Of a stretch of 64,000 nt of DNA, positions 1 to 11,459 are shown in pieces. Origin of the DNA: Mixophyes australis (Eukaryota; Chordata; Amphibia; Anura; Limnodynastidae). Numbering within the stretch: position 1 is the first letter of the stretch; the number at the start of each line of letters is the position of its first letter. A program made the position numbers and the translations under genes. The stretch spans positions 254,882,728-254,946,727 of the forward strand of contig JAVHZZ010000004.1 of assembly GCA_036250195.1 (NCBI GenBank), given 5' to 3'. The notes under the pieces are model-generated. The model worked only from the letters and a program-made list of their open reading frames with translations, was not told where the DNA came from and ran no database searches.

Positions 1-20
1 TGAAAGGTAATAAAAAAAGG

Positions 21-51
<31 letters not shown>

Positions 52-612
52 AATAATAATAATAATAATGATGATCCTCTGCTATAAGGAAGAGTCCTAG
101 ATGTTAAAAGGATACAGAACAGATAAGCGATATTTATCTATTTTCTGGTATGCCTAATCTTGAGTGTCTGGGATTAAATGGACCTTTGTAACGGTATTAC
201 ACTATTTTCTCTCTTTTTACATGAGATCACTAGACTATAGCAGACCTATACGACTACGATGAAATACTTCATTACATTTTCATGAGCTAATTCCAAGCAA
301 CTATCTGGTTCGCATGTGCACACACCTTGGCTTTTGGGCACACTCCACACTTAATACTACACCACAGGCGCCACACCCCTTCTTCACTGTTTCTATAGAA
401 CTCTTTCTGATCTACCATCTGAATTTTGAATGGAGGCTGCCACCTTGGCAATATAGGAGGTGTCCGGGTGTGAAGTCTTGGCGTTAGTTGGTCAGCTTAA
501 CATATATTGCAGTATGTGGAACTAACATTCTCTTTTTTAATATAGAAAGTACAGCATTAATTATGTGTTTGGTGAGTGCAGAGTATCGCTGCTTTTTGTC
601 TTTATATATATA
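1..612. other. Unassigned AT-rich sequence with TTA/AAT microsatellite
   Basis: A trinucleotide run of TTA/AAT units occupies about 25-75. Nothing else recognisable is seen up to 612; the short frame near 565-762 has no family resemblance and I do not call it a gene. Confidence 0.6.
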
Positions 613-613
613 T

Positions 614-990
614 TGTCGAAGTCGTATAATTGGATGAACGAAAGTATATTGGTTAATATTGTTTTACCGTGCGATTGCGATCAGTACACGCATACAAAAG
701 GTTATCTCCAAGCTCCAGAGGTATATTCTATAGTAAAGGTAAAATTGTTTCTAGGATTATAACTCTCTTTTCTGGTAACCTGTCTGAGATCTACAGACAA
801 CATGGTCATACACCAAGAGGGACTTACATTACAGAGCAATAAAACGTGATACTGAGATCCTGCATATAAAATCTTTAAGGTGATAGGTTATTATACTATC
901 AAAGGGTGGAACTGTCAAAGTCGTATAATTGGATGAATGAAAGTATATTGGTTAATATTGTTTTACCGTGCGATTGCGATCAGTACGCAT
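614..990 (+). repeat. Pair of about 77-bp direct repeats
   Basis: Positions about 615-691 and 914-990 are nearly identical (two substitutions and a small indel near the end), in the same orientation and 299 bp apart. The second copy begins with TGTC, which could be the start of the LTR-like sequence that continues to about 1765. The origin of the duplication is not clear. Confidence 0.7.
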
Positions 991-1116
991 GTAACAAGTG
1001 GCACGGCGCGATTGCATGATAAAATACGCACGCACTCATTCATTTATTTCTATATTTCATATTTATAAGGGTTCAATTCCACAGTGATTTATGAGAAGAT
1101 GGTATTTAGTTTATAG

Positions 1117-1118
<2 letters not shown>

Positions 1119-1181
<63 letters not shown>
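1119..1181. repeat. (TA)n microsatellite
   Basis: About 31 uninterrupted TA units, directly visible. Confidence 0.95.
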
Positions 1182-1183
<2 letters not shown>

Positions 1184-1369
1184 GGCTATATGTACACTTT
1201 AGTGATATTTAAGGTTCAGGTTGCAGGAACTATGTCATGTTTAGTATCATTTTAATCCCCTATTCATCAGCAGTTGTCTGGTTCATTCGCCGAAGAGATC
1301 GCACATTGCATACTCTAGTTAGCGATGTTAGGGAATAAATGTTTAAAGTGATATTGACTGTATAATGCA

Positions 1370-1765
1370 AATAGACTAGCTTAAACTGGTCTCTGGGCGG
1401 GAGAATCATCTGGAGAACAGACCCCCTCCCTTGGAAGGTGTTGTTTGAACTGGCCTATGACCTGCATTACACTGGACCCTCCTGAAGCCTGGACCTATAG
1501 AAGCAAGCCACGTCAATTGTTTTCTCTGAGAGTATATATACAAGCTCCCTAGGACCAGCTAGCCCAGTCATTCTCTAACCACAGTATTCTGGAGTGCAGT
1601 ACTGTTGCTGGTACCAGCGGAGCGCAGGCGGGCGTGGCGGTATGTATGTATCTTTGGTATCGGCTGCACTGTATTATAATTATGTATTGAACTGCTAAAA
1701 CTTTTGCATCTGCTAAATAAATTGTTTGTGCTTTTGAAACACAAGAAATCGCTTAGACAACGCTT
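1370..1765 (+). repeat. LTR-like promoter and polyadenylation fragment
   Basis: A TATA element (TATATATA, 1533-1540) is followed about 180 bp later by an AATAAA signal (1716-1721) and a GT-rich stretch. That spacing is expected for the U3-R-U5 layout of a retroelement LTR. No partner LTR or coding region is present, and I could not fix the ends or a target duplication, so the family is unknown. Confidence 0.5.
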
Positions 1766-1800
1766 ATTGGAAAATGATAAAATTACTTTAATAATTTATA

Positions 1801-2622
1801 TATATTATTATTATTATTATTATTAATTTTTATTTATAGGGCGCCACAAAGTATCCGTAGCGCCGTACAGGGACAAACAATGGCACAGTACAAGGTGAAA
1901 CAGCACAGTACAAGTAACAGTAAGCACTATAACACTGGGGGCTCAGGCACAGCATGAAAGAGAGGGAGGGAGGGGAAAAGTGAGTACAGGCAGGTAACTA
2001 TGGCCCAAGAGGGTGGGCACAGATGACAGGTTGAGAGTCACTGAAGCGAGCGGAGAGAAGCGAGAGGAGACAGAGGGCAGAGGGACCGAGAGGAGGTGAG
2101 CACAGTAGCTGGAGAGCGCAGTTAAAAGTGATGGAAACAGGAGGGAGAAGAGACCTGCTCAAAGGAGCGAACAATCTAAAGGGAGGGGAAGACAGACAGA
2201 CACATGGATGAGACGGAGAGACGGGAGAAACGGAGACGGAGTCGAGGAAGGGGGAGAAGGGAAGAAGGGATGAGAAAGAGAGGTAGCCGACCGGTGGGAG
2301 TTTAGGCATGAGACTGGAAGGCTTTAAGGAAAAGGTGGGTTTTTAATGTTCGTTTGAAAGAGGACAGATTAGGGGAAATTGTGATGGAGCGGGGGAGCTT
2401 GTTCCAATGGAGGGGAGCGGCGCGGGAGAAGTCTTGGATACGTGCGTGAGAGGAGGTTATCAGAGGGGAAGAGAGGCGACGATCATTGGACGATCGCAGT
2501 GGGCAGGAGGGAGTGTGAATATAGATAAGGTTAGAGATGCAGGGTGCAGTGGAGTTGGCGAGGGCCTTGTAAGTCAGAGTGAGGAGCTTGAAAAGGATTC
2601 TGTAGGGCAAGGGGAGCCAGTG
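1801..2622 (-). mobile_element. L2-type LINE fragment, 3' end with C-terminal RT coding
   Basis: Read on the minus strand, 2622-2302 encodes the C-terminal part of an L2-clade ORF2 protein: an LHWLP start, a YKAL segment, then an S-FKR-LKTHLF tail. A 3' UTR follows, ending in the CGCTACGG...GTGGCGCC tail and an AAT microsatellite at 1801-1835, typical of L2 elements. It is 5'-truncated where a (TA)n array begins at 2623. Its 3' UTR is closely similar by eye to the L2 copy at 17166-17541 inside the retrovirus. The RT catalytic region is absent. Confidence 0.85.
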
Positions 2623-2623
2623 A

Positions 2624-2721
<98 letters not shown>

Positions 2722-2753
2722 TATACACATACATATAGTAGGTATATATATAT
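2623..2753. repeat. (TA)n/(CA)n compound microsatellite
   Basis: Alternating TA runs with a short CA block near 2707-2722. It abuts the L2 fragment on the left and the solo LTR on the right. Confidence 0.95.
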
Positions 2754-3251
2754 TGTGGCAAGAGCCCGCTACTGCAGAAGCACACGCGTACAACTTCTTC
2801 CTTTTTATGGTTCTTTATTGTCAGGATGGTAATAATGTTTTGACACCGTATACTTGCACAGCAATTATGAAGACCCTCAACGCTTACTATACATAGTCCA
2901 GCTCTCTGTCCAGATCAGCCAGCTAGTCCAGCGTTGATCTCCCTGAACAATGAAACAAGCAGGGTTTTATACCTGACACTCCTCCCACAGGCCTAGCTTG
3001 ATGGACAGGTGACACACCCACCTTCTCTTTAAAAGGAAAGGCCCATCTCTGGCTCTGTTTAGACTATCAGACCCACCCTGTCTGTTTGCTGAGAGGAAGC
3101 AGCTTTTAAATCATGTAAGTAAACCAATTTTAAACTACACATATGTTTTTACCTGGTTTAATCTCCACCTAGGTATATAACTGTGCCAATGTTTTACTCT
3201 ACTTCCCTGCTTTCGTTGCATATTTCCAGCTAAATGCCTCCTTTTGTTACA
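2754..3251 (-). repeat. Solo LTR, minus orientation
   Basis: On the minus strand the segment runs from TGTAACAAAAG to CTCTTGCCACA, so it has the TG...CA termini of an LTR. A TATAAAA box lies near 2970 and an AATAAA signal near 2811-2816, in the correct order for U3-R-U5. ATAT flanks both ends, but the flanks are TA arrays, so this is weak as a target duplication. No internal coding region adjoins it. The retroelement family is unknown. Confidence 0.75.
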
Positions 3252-3260
3252 ATATACTAT

Positions 3261-3265
3261 ATCCA

Positions 3266-3327
<62 letters not shown>

Positions 3328-3380
3328 GATGGATATATATATAGATACATATAGATATTATATATACATATATACTCACA

Positions 3381-3412
<32 letters not shown>
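3261..3412. repeat. (TA)n and (CA)n microsatellites
   Basis: A long TA run at about 3268-3325, a degenerate ATAGAT section, then (CA)n at about 3380-3412. Confidence 0.95.
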
Positions 3413-3417
<5 letters not shown>

Positions 3418-3419
3418 TT

Positions 3420-3683
3420 TGTTGATTCATCCAAGTTCCATTAAATGTATAACAATCCTCCCTCTGAGGATTCTATTCTCACACAAATCAAGATCTAGTC
3501 ATGGCAGGAGTGACTGGTGACTGGTGGATTTAATTACTTGCTCTTACTCACTAGGGATCCTACAACTATGGAGTGTTAGAGAAACAAACAACACAAGGAA
3601 AAGGGTATATGACATTGATGGGGAAATGACCAGTTCTCAATATACTGGACAAGGTCAATCTAATAGGCCCCTAATGGATAGGC
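3420..3683. other. Unassigned sequence
   Basis: No recognisable element or gene. Confidence 0.5.
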
Positions 3684-3686
3684 TTA

Positions 3687-3861
3687 GAGGTATATTTACT
3701 AAACTGTGCATTTGAAAAAGTGGAGATGTTGCCTATAGCAACCAATCAGATTCTAGTTATCATTTATTTAGTACATTCTACAAAATGACAGCTAGAATCT
3801 AATTGGTTGGTATTGGCAACATCTCTACTTTTTTAAACCCACAATTTTGTAAATATAGCCC
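3687..3861. mobile_element. Harbinger-type MITE
   Basis: A 175-bp inverted-repeat element flanked by TTA on both sides (3684-3686 and 3862-3864), the 3-bp TWA-type duplication of PIF/Harbinger transposons. The ends read inward as a TATATTTAC-like inverted repeat, and the subterminal arms (near GGAGATGTTGCCTATAGCAA and its complement) pair over most of the length. Non-coding. Confidence 0.8.
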
Positions 3862-3879
3862 TTAGTCTGTCTTGAAACT

Positions 3880-4441
3880 ACTAAGGCAGGTGTTTGATTA
3901 CTTTTAACATTGCAAAATTCCTGAGAATAAGCTGGACAATCTTTAACCAATCTTTAAGTCCCATCCTTCGGGTCATAAACAGCTCACCGGTACTCCGTCT
4001 GTCTATCCCCTTGGTCACTTCATATGTTGTTTCTCCCAAAAATAAGAAGAGAATGGAAAAAATCTGGTGCATTACCATTTAATAACACATAAAGCAGATT
4101 AAAAAACATGGGACTTGTACCGGGAGCAAAGATGTTAAAGCATTCTGACACGATGAGTGTACAACAGTCATAAATAGGTTAACACCTTGACAAAGACTCT
4201 ATACAGAGTTGAAACGCGTTGGTTTTAACTTGCTGGTTTTATTTGCTAACAATGGACCAAGGGGATAGACAGACGGAGTAGCGGTGAGCTGTTTATGACT
4301 GTTGTACACTCATCGTGTCAGAATGCTTTAACATCTTTGCTCCCGTTACGGGTCCCGTGTTTTTTAATCTGCTTTGTGTTATTAAATGGATTAGATTTTT
4401 TCCATTCTCTTCTTATTTTTGGGAGAAACAACATATGAAGT
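3880..4441 (+). mobile_element. Penelope-like terminal-repeat complex
   Basis: Block P (3972-4015) followed by block Q (4016-4174) recurs in inverted orientation at 4254-4441, there reading Q then P. This permuted arrangement is what tandem or inverted Penelope-like terminal repeats (pLTRs) produce. Between the arms lies a GAAACGCGTTGG-containing hammerhead-like core. No Penelope coding sequence is attached here; an RT fragment of the same class lies at 34985-35640. The assignment rests on architecture and the ribozyme-like motif. Confidence 0.6.
4189..4232 (+). ncRNA. Degenerate hammerhead-ribozyme-like core
   Basis: A short stem (ACTCT, loop ATAC, AGAGT) is followed by T-GAAACGCG. The expected CUGAUGA box before the stem is degenerate (TTGACAA). 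Helix II and the GAAA box resemble Penelope-associated hammerheads, but the core is damaged, so self-cleavage is unlikely. Confidence 0.4.
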
Positions 4442-6228
4442 GAAAAGTGCACTTATAGAAATCCCCGATGTCATCGCATTGTTTGGGGAGTGTTTAATTC
4501 CATTGATCCTGTAAGCATACATCCTGAGGGGTGGGGAATGGGAGTGGATACACGAGTGTTTTGGTGCAATATACTTCTGAAACTGCCCAGGAATTCTTTG
4601 AGACTCTTTCCCTTATCATCGGTTACATACAGTATTTCACTATGTTAGGCTTGTTTTTATATGTTTGCAGGTACAATTTCTCATGCATATACCTTCCAGT
4701 ACTCATTAGTCCCTGCATGTAATGTATTCTGGGGTTATGTCTTGGAGAATATTGAATCTGATTAGCAAAGCTAATTTCTTTATCTCAAGAGCTATGAGGG
4801 TCCACTGAATGAGATTCAAAAGTTCTAGTAGCTTGGAATAGATGGGCTTTCAGTTAAGAATTTCTTTGAACTAGATATCTCCATAAAATATTCTTGTTTT
4901 GTTATCAGCAGACATTTCATTTAATATTTGAGAGTCCCTTTTCTAAATATCAACAAGGTGTATCTAGTGTAGATTAGTAGACACCTAATTTGCCACATTT
5001 TTTGTTAGTATACATTGAATGCTGAATATTTTGTTACAAACCTGCAAATAAATAATCTAGGAAAAGGTGCAGAGGTTTATTACAGTACATGACTGTACTG
5101 ACATTGAATCAGAATGAATAACACCCAAGTCATAAGGTTCCTATCGTACTCACACTAAAGGGGGCTGTGATGAGTGATTCATCTCTTTTAAATAAGAATT
5201 GAATATTCTGTGGATAGACACGACTGTCTAAAATTTCTGACAGATAGTGCATGTAGGCTCAGGGTTATAATCTGCCACTTCTTTAAAGCAGATCATAGGC
5301 CATCTAAACTGTCAATAAGGCATTTTATTCAAGCAAAATAACAAACTAAATAGTTAATAGTGTTAATAGTGCAAATTAGGTTGTATTAAAATTAACATGA
5401 TATATTTTAATTATTCAATTCTAAATCATGTCATCATTAAAACCTACCTTACAGAAAAGCTACTGGCAAAATCCTACCAGAACTGAAAATATGTGCGATA
5501 AAGCAGTGATCATTATTTAACCCAAAGGCAGTCTTTTGAATAAAACTGCATCTATTATTATTATCTTTGTTGTCGTAGTCTCCTTATAAGGTACCGTCAT
5601 GCTTGGTAACCCCAAAACTTAATTTTACAAATTATTTTATATTATATACTATATTTATATTTTGTTGGAATTTGTACATACATAATCCTGATAGTTACAA
5701 AATACTTTTTCAAAAATACAAATAAGTACTGATTTCGGACCATTGGCTCTTTAAATTGACAAATGTGCAGACAAAATTTTTAATGTTAACTGATAGATAT
5801 TTGTATTGCTCAGTCAGAATATTGAAGGCATGATTTTGGTTGATATGGGTGCCACACTGGAGCTGTAATGCTGTTATACTGAATTCTGATATTCTTAAAA
5901 GGCTGACAAAAATTACTTTTCACATATATGAGCATTTCAATGAATTTCTTCATGTCATGGCATGTTCATGGTCTATGAACTTGCAGCCTGCAGGTTACAT
6001 GACAAGTCAGGGAGACAGCAGCAATGACACTGGATAAGTTAGAAATAAAGACAATAAAAGGCCTCTTTTCAAATTAGGACATACGTACCTGTCCACCCGG
6101 AGTGCACTTACCACTCACTACTGAAGTGAGTGGAGGCGGGCTTGATAACAATTCCTGTTGTCAAAGCCCTATCCCGACTATGCAATGCCACACATTTCAC
6201 AGCAGGGGGTGGGTGGTGGTGGGGGAGA
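4442..6228. other. Unassigned sequence
   Basis: AT-rich sequence with no recognised coding, RNA or repeat structure. The 60-70-codon frames here look random. Confidence 0.5.
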
Positions 6229-7503
6229 CAGTGAAGCAGGGCCTGAATAAGAGTTCTGGCCACCCTAGGCTAATACACCTGTAGTGCCCCCCCCCCCCCC
6301 ACCCCCCTCAAATCATTAAAGGAAAATTCAGGAGCATTATTCAGCCAACAAATTTAAACAGATTCTCTCACCTGTCTTTGATGTTCTTTGTTGCTTGTTC
6401 TTGTAGCTTTGTTGTTGTTGAGCTGTCTTCTGGAAACTTGGGGTTCTGTTTTGAAAATGTGCAAATATTACAAACCCTCAATTATTAGGCTCTTTAGAGA
6501 GCATCCTCATGAACATCACACAATACAGAGATCATGCACCCCCACCAGCCATTTCATCACACCCCAGTGGCCAATTCATGATGTCCCTGGCGATTTTATC
6601 ACCCACTTCCCAAGTTAATTTATCACCTACTCCACAGCCAATTCATCGTCCACCTTAGTTCCCCTCACATACCTTCCACTTGACAATTTAAAACATTGGT
6701 GAAAGGATGTATGCATAAATGTCTCTTAACTCCCAGTGGCCAAATCATGAGCCTTTCCCCCCCCCCAGTTATCAAATCATTGTGACCCTTATTACACTGA
6801 CCCCTCAATACACTGTGCTCTTTATCACACTCTGCCCTCCGCCATCACACTCTGCCCTCCTTCCATCACACTCTGCCTCTCAGCACAATGATCCCCTTGC
6901 AGCACACTCAATCCCTTCCATCATACTTTCACACTTGTAGCACACTTTGCTGTCCCCACTACAGGACACACTGCCCCCCACTGCAGCACATGCTGCCCCT
7001 TAGCAGACCACCCCCCTTGCAGCACACTCTGCCCCTCAGCAGACTGTCCACATTGCAGCACACTATGCCCCTCAGCACTCTGTCCCCCTTGCAGCACACA
7101 TTGCCCCCTTCCTCACACTCTGCTGTCCTCCTTATTTAACTATGCGGCTATGCCCCTCAGGGCTGGTGCAAGGTTTCTCTGCGCCCTAGGAAAAATGTCA
7201 AACTACCCCACCCTCCCTCTTGCACACACCACATATCCACTTCCCAGACCCTCACACACTTGACTTGTGTAAAACAAAAAAAAAAAGAAAGCCTTACCTC
7301 CTCCAGCGGTCCAGATGCAGTGATGTTTGGTGCTGGGGCAAACACAGGATTTCTAGATGGGAGGTATCCAGGTGTTAGAATTCATAACAGAAAACACAAT
7401 AAGCCTATGTATTACCCACTTGTTAAAAGCAATGGGCATCTTCTTTCCTTTATTGGTCCAAGTAGAAATGACAATTAATACGAATAGACAGCCCGAGCGT
7501 TTC

Positions 7504-8116
7504 CCTTCATCACACCACTGACCCCTTCCCCTCCCTTTCTGCATCACACCACTGACCCCCTCTCTGCATTGCAACCACTGACCCCCTCTCTGCATCACAC
7601 CACTCTGCTTTACACTCCCCCTCTCTGCATATTACCCTTGCTCCCCCCCTCTACATCACATCACTGCTCCCCCCCTCTGCATCACATCACTGCTCTCCAG
7701 CCCTCTGCATCACATCACTGCTCTCCCCCTCTGCATCACATCACTGCTCTCCCCCCTCTACATCACATCACTGCTCCCCCCCTCTGCATCACATCACTGC
7801 TCTCCCGCCCTCTGCATCACATCACTGCTCTCCCCCTCTGCATCACATCACTGCTCTCCCCCCTCTGCATCACATCACTGCTCTCCCACCCTCTGCATCA
7901 CATCACTGCTCTCCCCCTCTGCATCACATCACTGCTCTCCCCCCTCTGCATAACATCACTGCTCTCCCCCCTCTGCATCACATCACTGCTCTCCCCCCTC
8001 TGCATCACATCACTGCTCTCCCCCCTCTGCATCACATCACTGCTCTCCCCCCTCTGCATCACATCACTGCCACCCCTCTGCTCCCCCTTCTCTCTGCATC
8101 ACATCCCTGCTCTCCC
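7504..8116 (+). repeat. C-rich minisatellite, 26-27 bp unit
   Basis: About twenty tandem copies of a unit around CTCTGCATCACATCACTGCT plus a variable C run. The array resumes at 10974-11080 on the far side of the inserted hAT element, so it is one array split by transposition. An apparent 227-codon frame (7569-8252) is the repeat translated, not a gene. Confidence 0.9.
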
Positions 8117-8661
8117 CAGTGGCAGACTGGCCAGGGTGTCAGCTTGCCCGATGGCAAGTGGGCCCTTGATGCAGTGGGCCCCCTTAAACATTAGACAATA
8201 TGTTAAAAATGTTGTTAATAATAGATGCATCCATAATACATATTCCCATTGACGTGTTCTTGCGGCGAGGTCCATTATGTATTTCTAGCAGAAATACATA
8301 ACGGACCTCGCTAGTGTACTGTAGAAATTTTTACAATATGCTACAACAGTTTACATACAAAATGCAGAATACAGCAACACAATAATAACAACTACAATTA
8401 TTATCAAATACAAAACTACAAATAGCCAACTTATGGCTAAAGCTGGATTTAAAATTTATTGTAGATGTTCATTTTTCCCAGCGTGGAGTATTTTTAATTT
8501 GGTTTTAATTTCAGGAATATAACCCCTACCAGCATGGAAAGAAAAAGCATAAATCAGTTTAGCATTATTATTTGGTAGGTGCTTAAAGGTGTTATCTGTG
8601 ACAGACTACTTTCATTTGTGCCAAGTAATGATGGTACAGGACAGGGACTTTTTGATTTATT

Positions 8662-8829
8662 GGGCCATATTCAATTAGCTTTTCGGTTTGCGATTACGCT
8701 CTGCTGCATGAGTCCCGATACTGTAACATCGCACATTTCCGTGCGCTCCCGATAGGGTTGCGAAGGGAAATGTAGTGTATTGTCACTTTACACACACAGC
8801 CATGCGTAATCGCTAATTGAATATGCCCC
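8662..8829. mobile_element. Harbinger-type MITE in hAT transposase
   Basis: A 168-bp element with inverted ends GGGCCATATTCAATTAGC and its near-complement, flanked by ATT at 8659-8661 and 8830-8832 (3-bp duplication). Removing it and one ATT restores continuity of the surrounding coding sequence, which confirms the insertion boundaries. Confidence 0.85.
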
Positions 8830-10225
8830 ATTGACTAAAACATTACAGTATCTTAAAATTGATCCCAAAAAATGTTCATCTGATAGTACAGATGGAGCTG
8901 CAAGCTACCATGGGCAGTGTAATGGTTTACACAGTATAATTACTGATGTGGCTGATCAGCATGGTCATATATGGTGCTATGCCCATGTCTTGAATTTGAT
9001 GTTAACTGAAAAAACAAATGTTGCGTGCCGGCAGTTACTTTTCACAAGTTGCTCCAGAATTTAGCAATGTTTGTGAAAACATTATACAATGGAATGGCTG
9101 TATGGATAAAAGCTGCTGAAAAACATCTAGGACAAGAAAAAAATGAAATGATTAAAGCTAATTGGTGAGACAAGAATGTCAGAAAAATCCAATGCAGCAA
9201 CAGCTATATTTGGACGTTTTGATGATGCCACTGTCAGTACTTTTGTAAATCTATTGACATACTTATCAATGATACAAGATTCAGAACAGTTTGCTGCAAA
9301 AATAAAACAAGAAGAAAATGTTTTACTTCAAAATCTTCTAAAGTTTTTAACAATATTGACAGCATTTAGTTACTTGTATATATTTGAAACTACAGCCCTG
9401 TTATAAAGCTATTTGCAGACAAGTGGTTTAGATATGTTTACTGCATGTAGTTTAGTCGATTCAGCTACAATAAAGTTGAAGGAACAGACAAGAACATTTG
9501 ATACCGATCACAGAAAGGCATTGGATGTTGTAAATAAATGTAATGACAAAACTTCACAGTTGAATATGGATGAAAAACAAACATTAGAAAGTGACTCCTT
9601 GGAAACAAAATTGCCAGTTAAGAGGCAGCGGAAGAAGACAAGACTGGCAGATGAGCTTATAGATGATGAAAGAAATTCCTCAGATTCTCTAGCTGATTTT
9701 CAAGTAAATGTGTTTAACCTAATAATGGACCGCATTGTCCAGTCACTAGATTCATGCTTTGTACAACACAAAAAGTTGTATAAAGATTTACCCTGCTTGG
9801 ACCCAGCAAAGTTTAAAACTATTGCAGAGAAGGGCCTTGAAGGTGAAGCATTGGACATTATTATTAAACTGTCCCCACAAATCTGCAAAGATCAAGTAAT
9901 ATTGGAATTGTTTTCTTCTGTTTTGAACTTTGATGTATTAAAGCTATTGTTTAATGATGGTTTGAATGTGGGTTCCAGTTGCTACAAGTGTAAAATTTGT
10001 AGCACTTGCCCATCGTGTGTACTTAAAATTCTGGCATCCAACAGACTTCATGACAAGTCATATGATAACCTTTATGAACTTTATAAAGTCATCTGCACAC
10101 TATCAGTTTTTCAAGTCCAATGTGAGAAGATATTTTCAAAGATAAAGATCATAAAAACAAGTCTAAGAAATTCACTGTCTGAGGAGATGAGGAGAACTTG
10201 GAATCATACATGTTGCTATCCATTG

Positions 10226-10525
10226 CAGGGGCAAACGCAGGATTTGTAGAGGGGGGTTTCCAAACCACGCCGCCAGTGGGCATGACCAGCATGCATGAGG
10301 GCGTGGCTATAATATTAGACAGTGCTTGGCTGCTCTCCAACTCTTCCTATCCCCATAATATACATGGGCAATGCTGCGTGGACTACTGTTAGGTGCACGC
10401 AGCTCTCCCTTTTCAAGCAGAGCCGTGGGAAGCGGGGGCAGGGTCCAGTCAACTCAACTATACAGTGCCCCAGGCTTGGAGGGGAGTTTACAGGAACTAG
10501 GAAACCCCCCTTCGGTTTGCCTATG
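10226..10525. mobile_element. MITE with 5-bp duplication in hAT transposase
   Basis: A 300-bp element starting CAGGGGCAAACGCAGGATTT, with a related inverted end (CATAGGCAAACC...GGGGGGTTTCC). It is flanked by CATTG at 10221-10225 and 10526-10530. Excision of the element plus one CATTG rejoins the transposase frame exactly, so a 5-bp duplication is well supported. The same family end occurs at 26302-26591 and near 7335. Confidence 0.8.
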
Positions 10526-11459
10526 CATTGAAAAGGAACTGTTATATGAACTGGATGCAGAAGCAATTATTGACAGATTCACACAATCATTTAGTGAATT
10601 CAAACAATTGCTCTTAATATAATGGATTGCATGATATATGCTTTTGAACTACCTGTTAAAGTGTAAAATGTTCAGTACAAGCAAACTATTTAAAAATCTC
10701 CACCATTTATTTAAATAAAAATAAATCAATTATAACAATTTGTATTTACATTTAGTATCTACTGTATAATGCCAGTCATATATACAATATATACAGTAAT
10801 TACTAAAAAATAGACATTTATTTAGGCAAAAATTGAACTTTACCCTTTTTCCACTTATGTATTTTTTGAAAATTGTATTTATTTCTTACAAAAACTAAAT
10901 GAGAGCCTTATAGCTGTGGGTGGGCCCACTTTGTCCCCTGGCAACCAATATTTTTAGACCCAGTCTGCTACTGGCTCCCCCATCAACTGCATCACATCAC
11001 TGCTCTTCCCCCTCTGCATCACACCACTGCCTCCCCTCTGCATCACATTACTGACCCCCCCCTGCTTTACACTCCCTCTATGAATACAATGTTCTCCCAC
11101 CCTGCAACACACCTCCTTTCTCCCCTGTACACCATACTTTCCGTAGCTGAAAGTTGTCTTTGGGCTGCCGCTCCTCTCTGCTGGGCTCCTCACTGACACT
11201 GTCTGGACGTGATGATGACATCACGCCCAGCAGTCAGTGAGGAGGGGGGTGGAGGAGAGGGGAGAAGGGGAGAGAAGGGAAGGGTAGGAGGGAGCGAAAG
11301 CATGGAGGAGGGGCAGCACCGGGTACAAAAATTCAATAGTAAAAAAAAAAAAAATGGAAAAAAAAAATCTTATATGCTGCTGGCGCAGCGCCCCCCAGGT
11401 CCCAGCATCCCAGGCTGCAGCCTGATCAGGCAATTGGTTGATCAGGCCCTGCAGTGAAG

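Larger units (their letters stand above)
8578..10622 (+). pseudogene. hAT transposase pseudogene (DUF4371/ZMYM-like lineage)
   Basis: Pieces of one transposase follow in order. 8578-8661 and 8831-9064 carry the DGAAS...NGL and CYAHVLNL segments around the second catalytic Asp of hAT transposases. 9176-9406 and 9413-10225 cover the helical insertion domain, with a basic KRQRKKTR stretch and a Cys cluster. 10150-10225 plus 10526-10622 form the C-terminal dimerisation region (QCEKIFSKIKIIKTSLRNSL onwards). Reading frames change near 9064-9176 and 9406, and stops interrupt the joins. The MITE at 8662-8829 interrupts codons just before the second catalytic block, and the MITE at 10226-10525 splits the dimerisation domain. 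The N-terminal zinc finger is not visible. Not functional. Confidence 0.8.
8117..10973 (+). mobile_element. hAT element with broken transposase gene
   Basis: Termini are CAGTGGCAGACTGG on the left and the complement of CAGTAGCAGACTGGG on the right. Flanks GCTCTCCC (8109-8116) and GCTCCCCC (10974-10981) match at 7 of 8 bases, as an aged hAT 8-bp duplication. The 2.86-kb interior holds a plus-strand transposase pseudogene and two later MITE insertions (8662-8829, 10226-10525). The element sits inside the minisatellite of hAT copy B. Confidence 0.85.
6237..11451. mobile_element. hAT-type element, copy B, with nested insertions
   Basis: Starts with CAGGGCCTGAATAAG and ends with the complement of CAGGGCCTGATCAACC. 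It is flanked by a perfect 8-bp duplication, CAGTGAAG, at 6229-6236 and 11452-11459. Eight-bp duplications and CAGGG termini are typical of hAT transposons. The family is non-autonomous: its own sequence is C-rich and carries an expanding minisatellite, and the only transposase gene inside belongs to a separate hAT inserted at 8117-10973. It shares its ends and interior (6370-6560 against 25690-26100) with copy A at 15498-27384. Confidence 0.85.

Noticed and set aside
2407..2832. 141-codon plus frame with IYIYIY run
   Set aside because: Antisense to an L2 fragment and through a TA microsatellite.
7569..8252. 227-codon frame rich in HHITALPLCITSLLSP
   Set aside because: It is the 26-bp minisatellite translated; periodicity explains the open frame.
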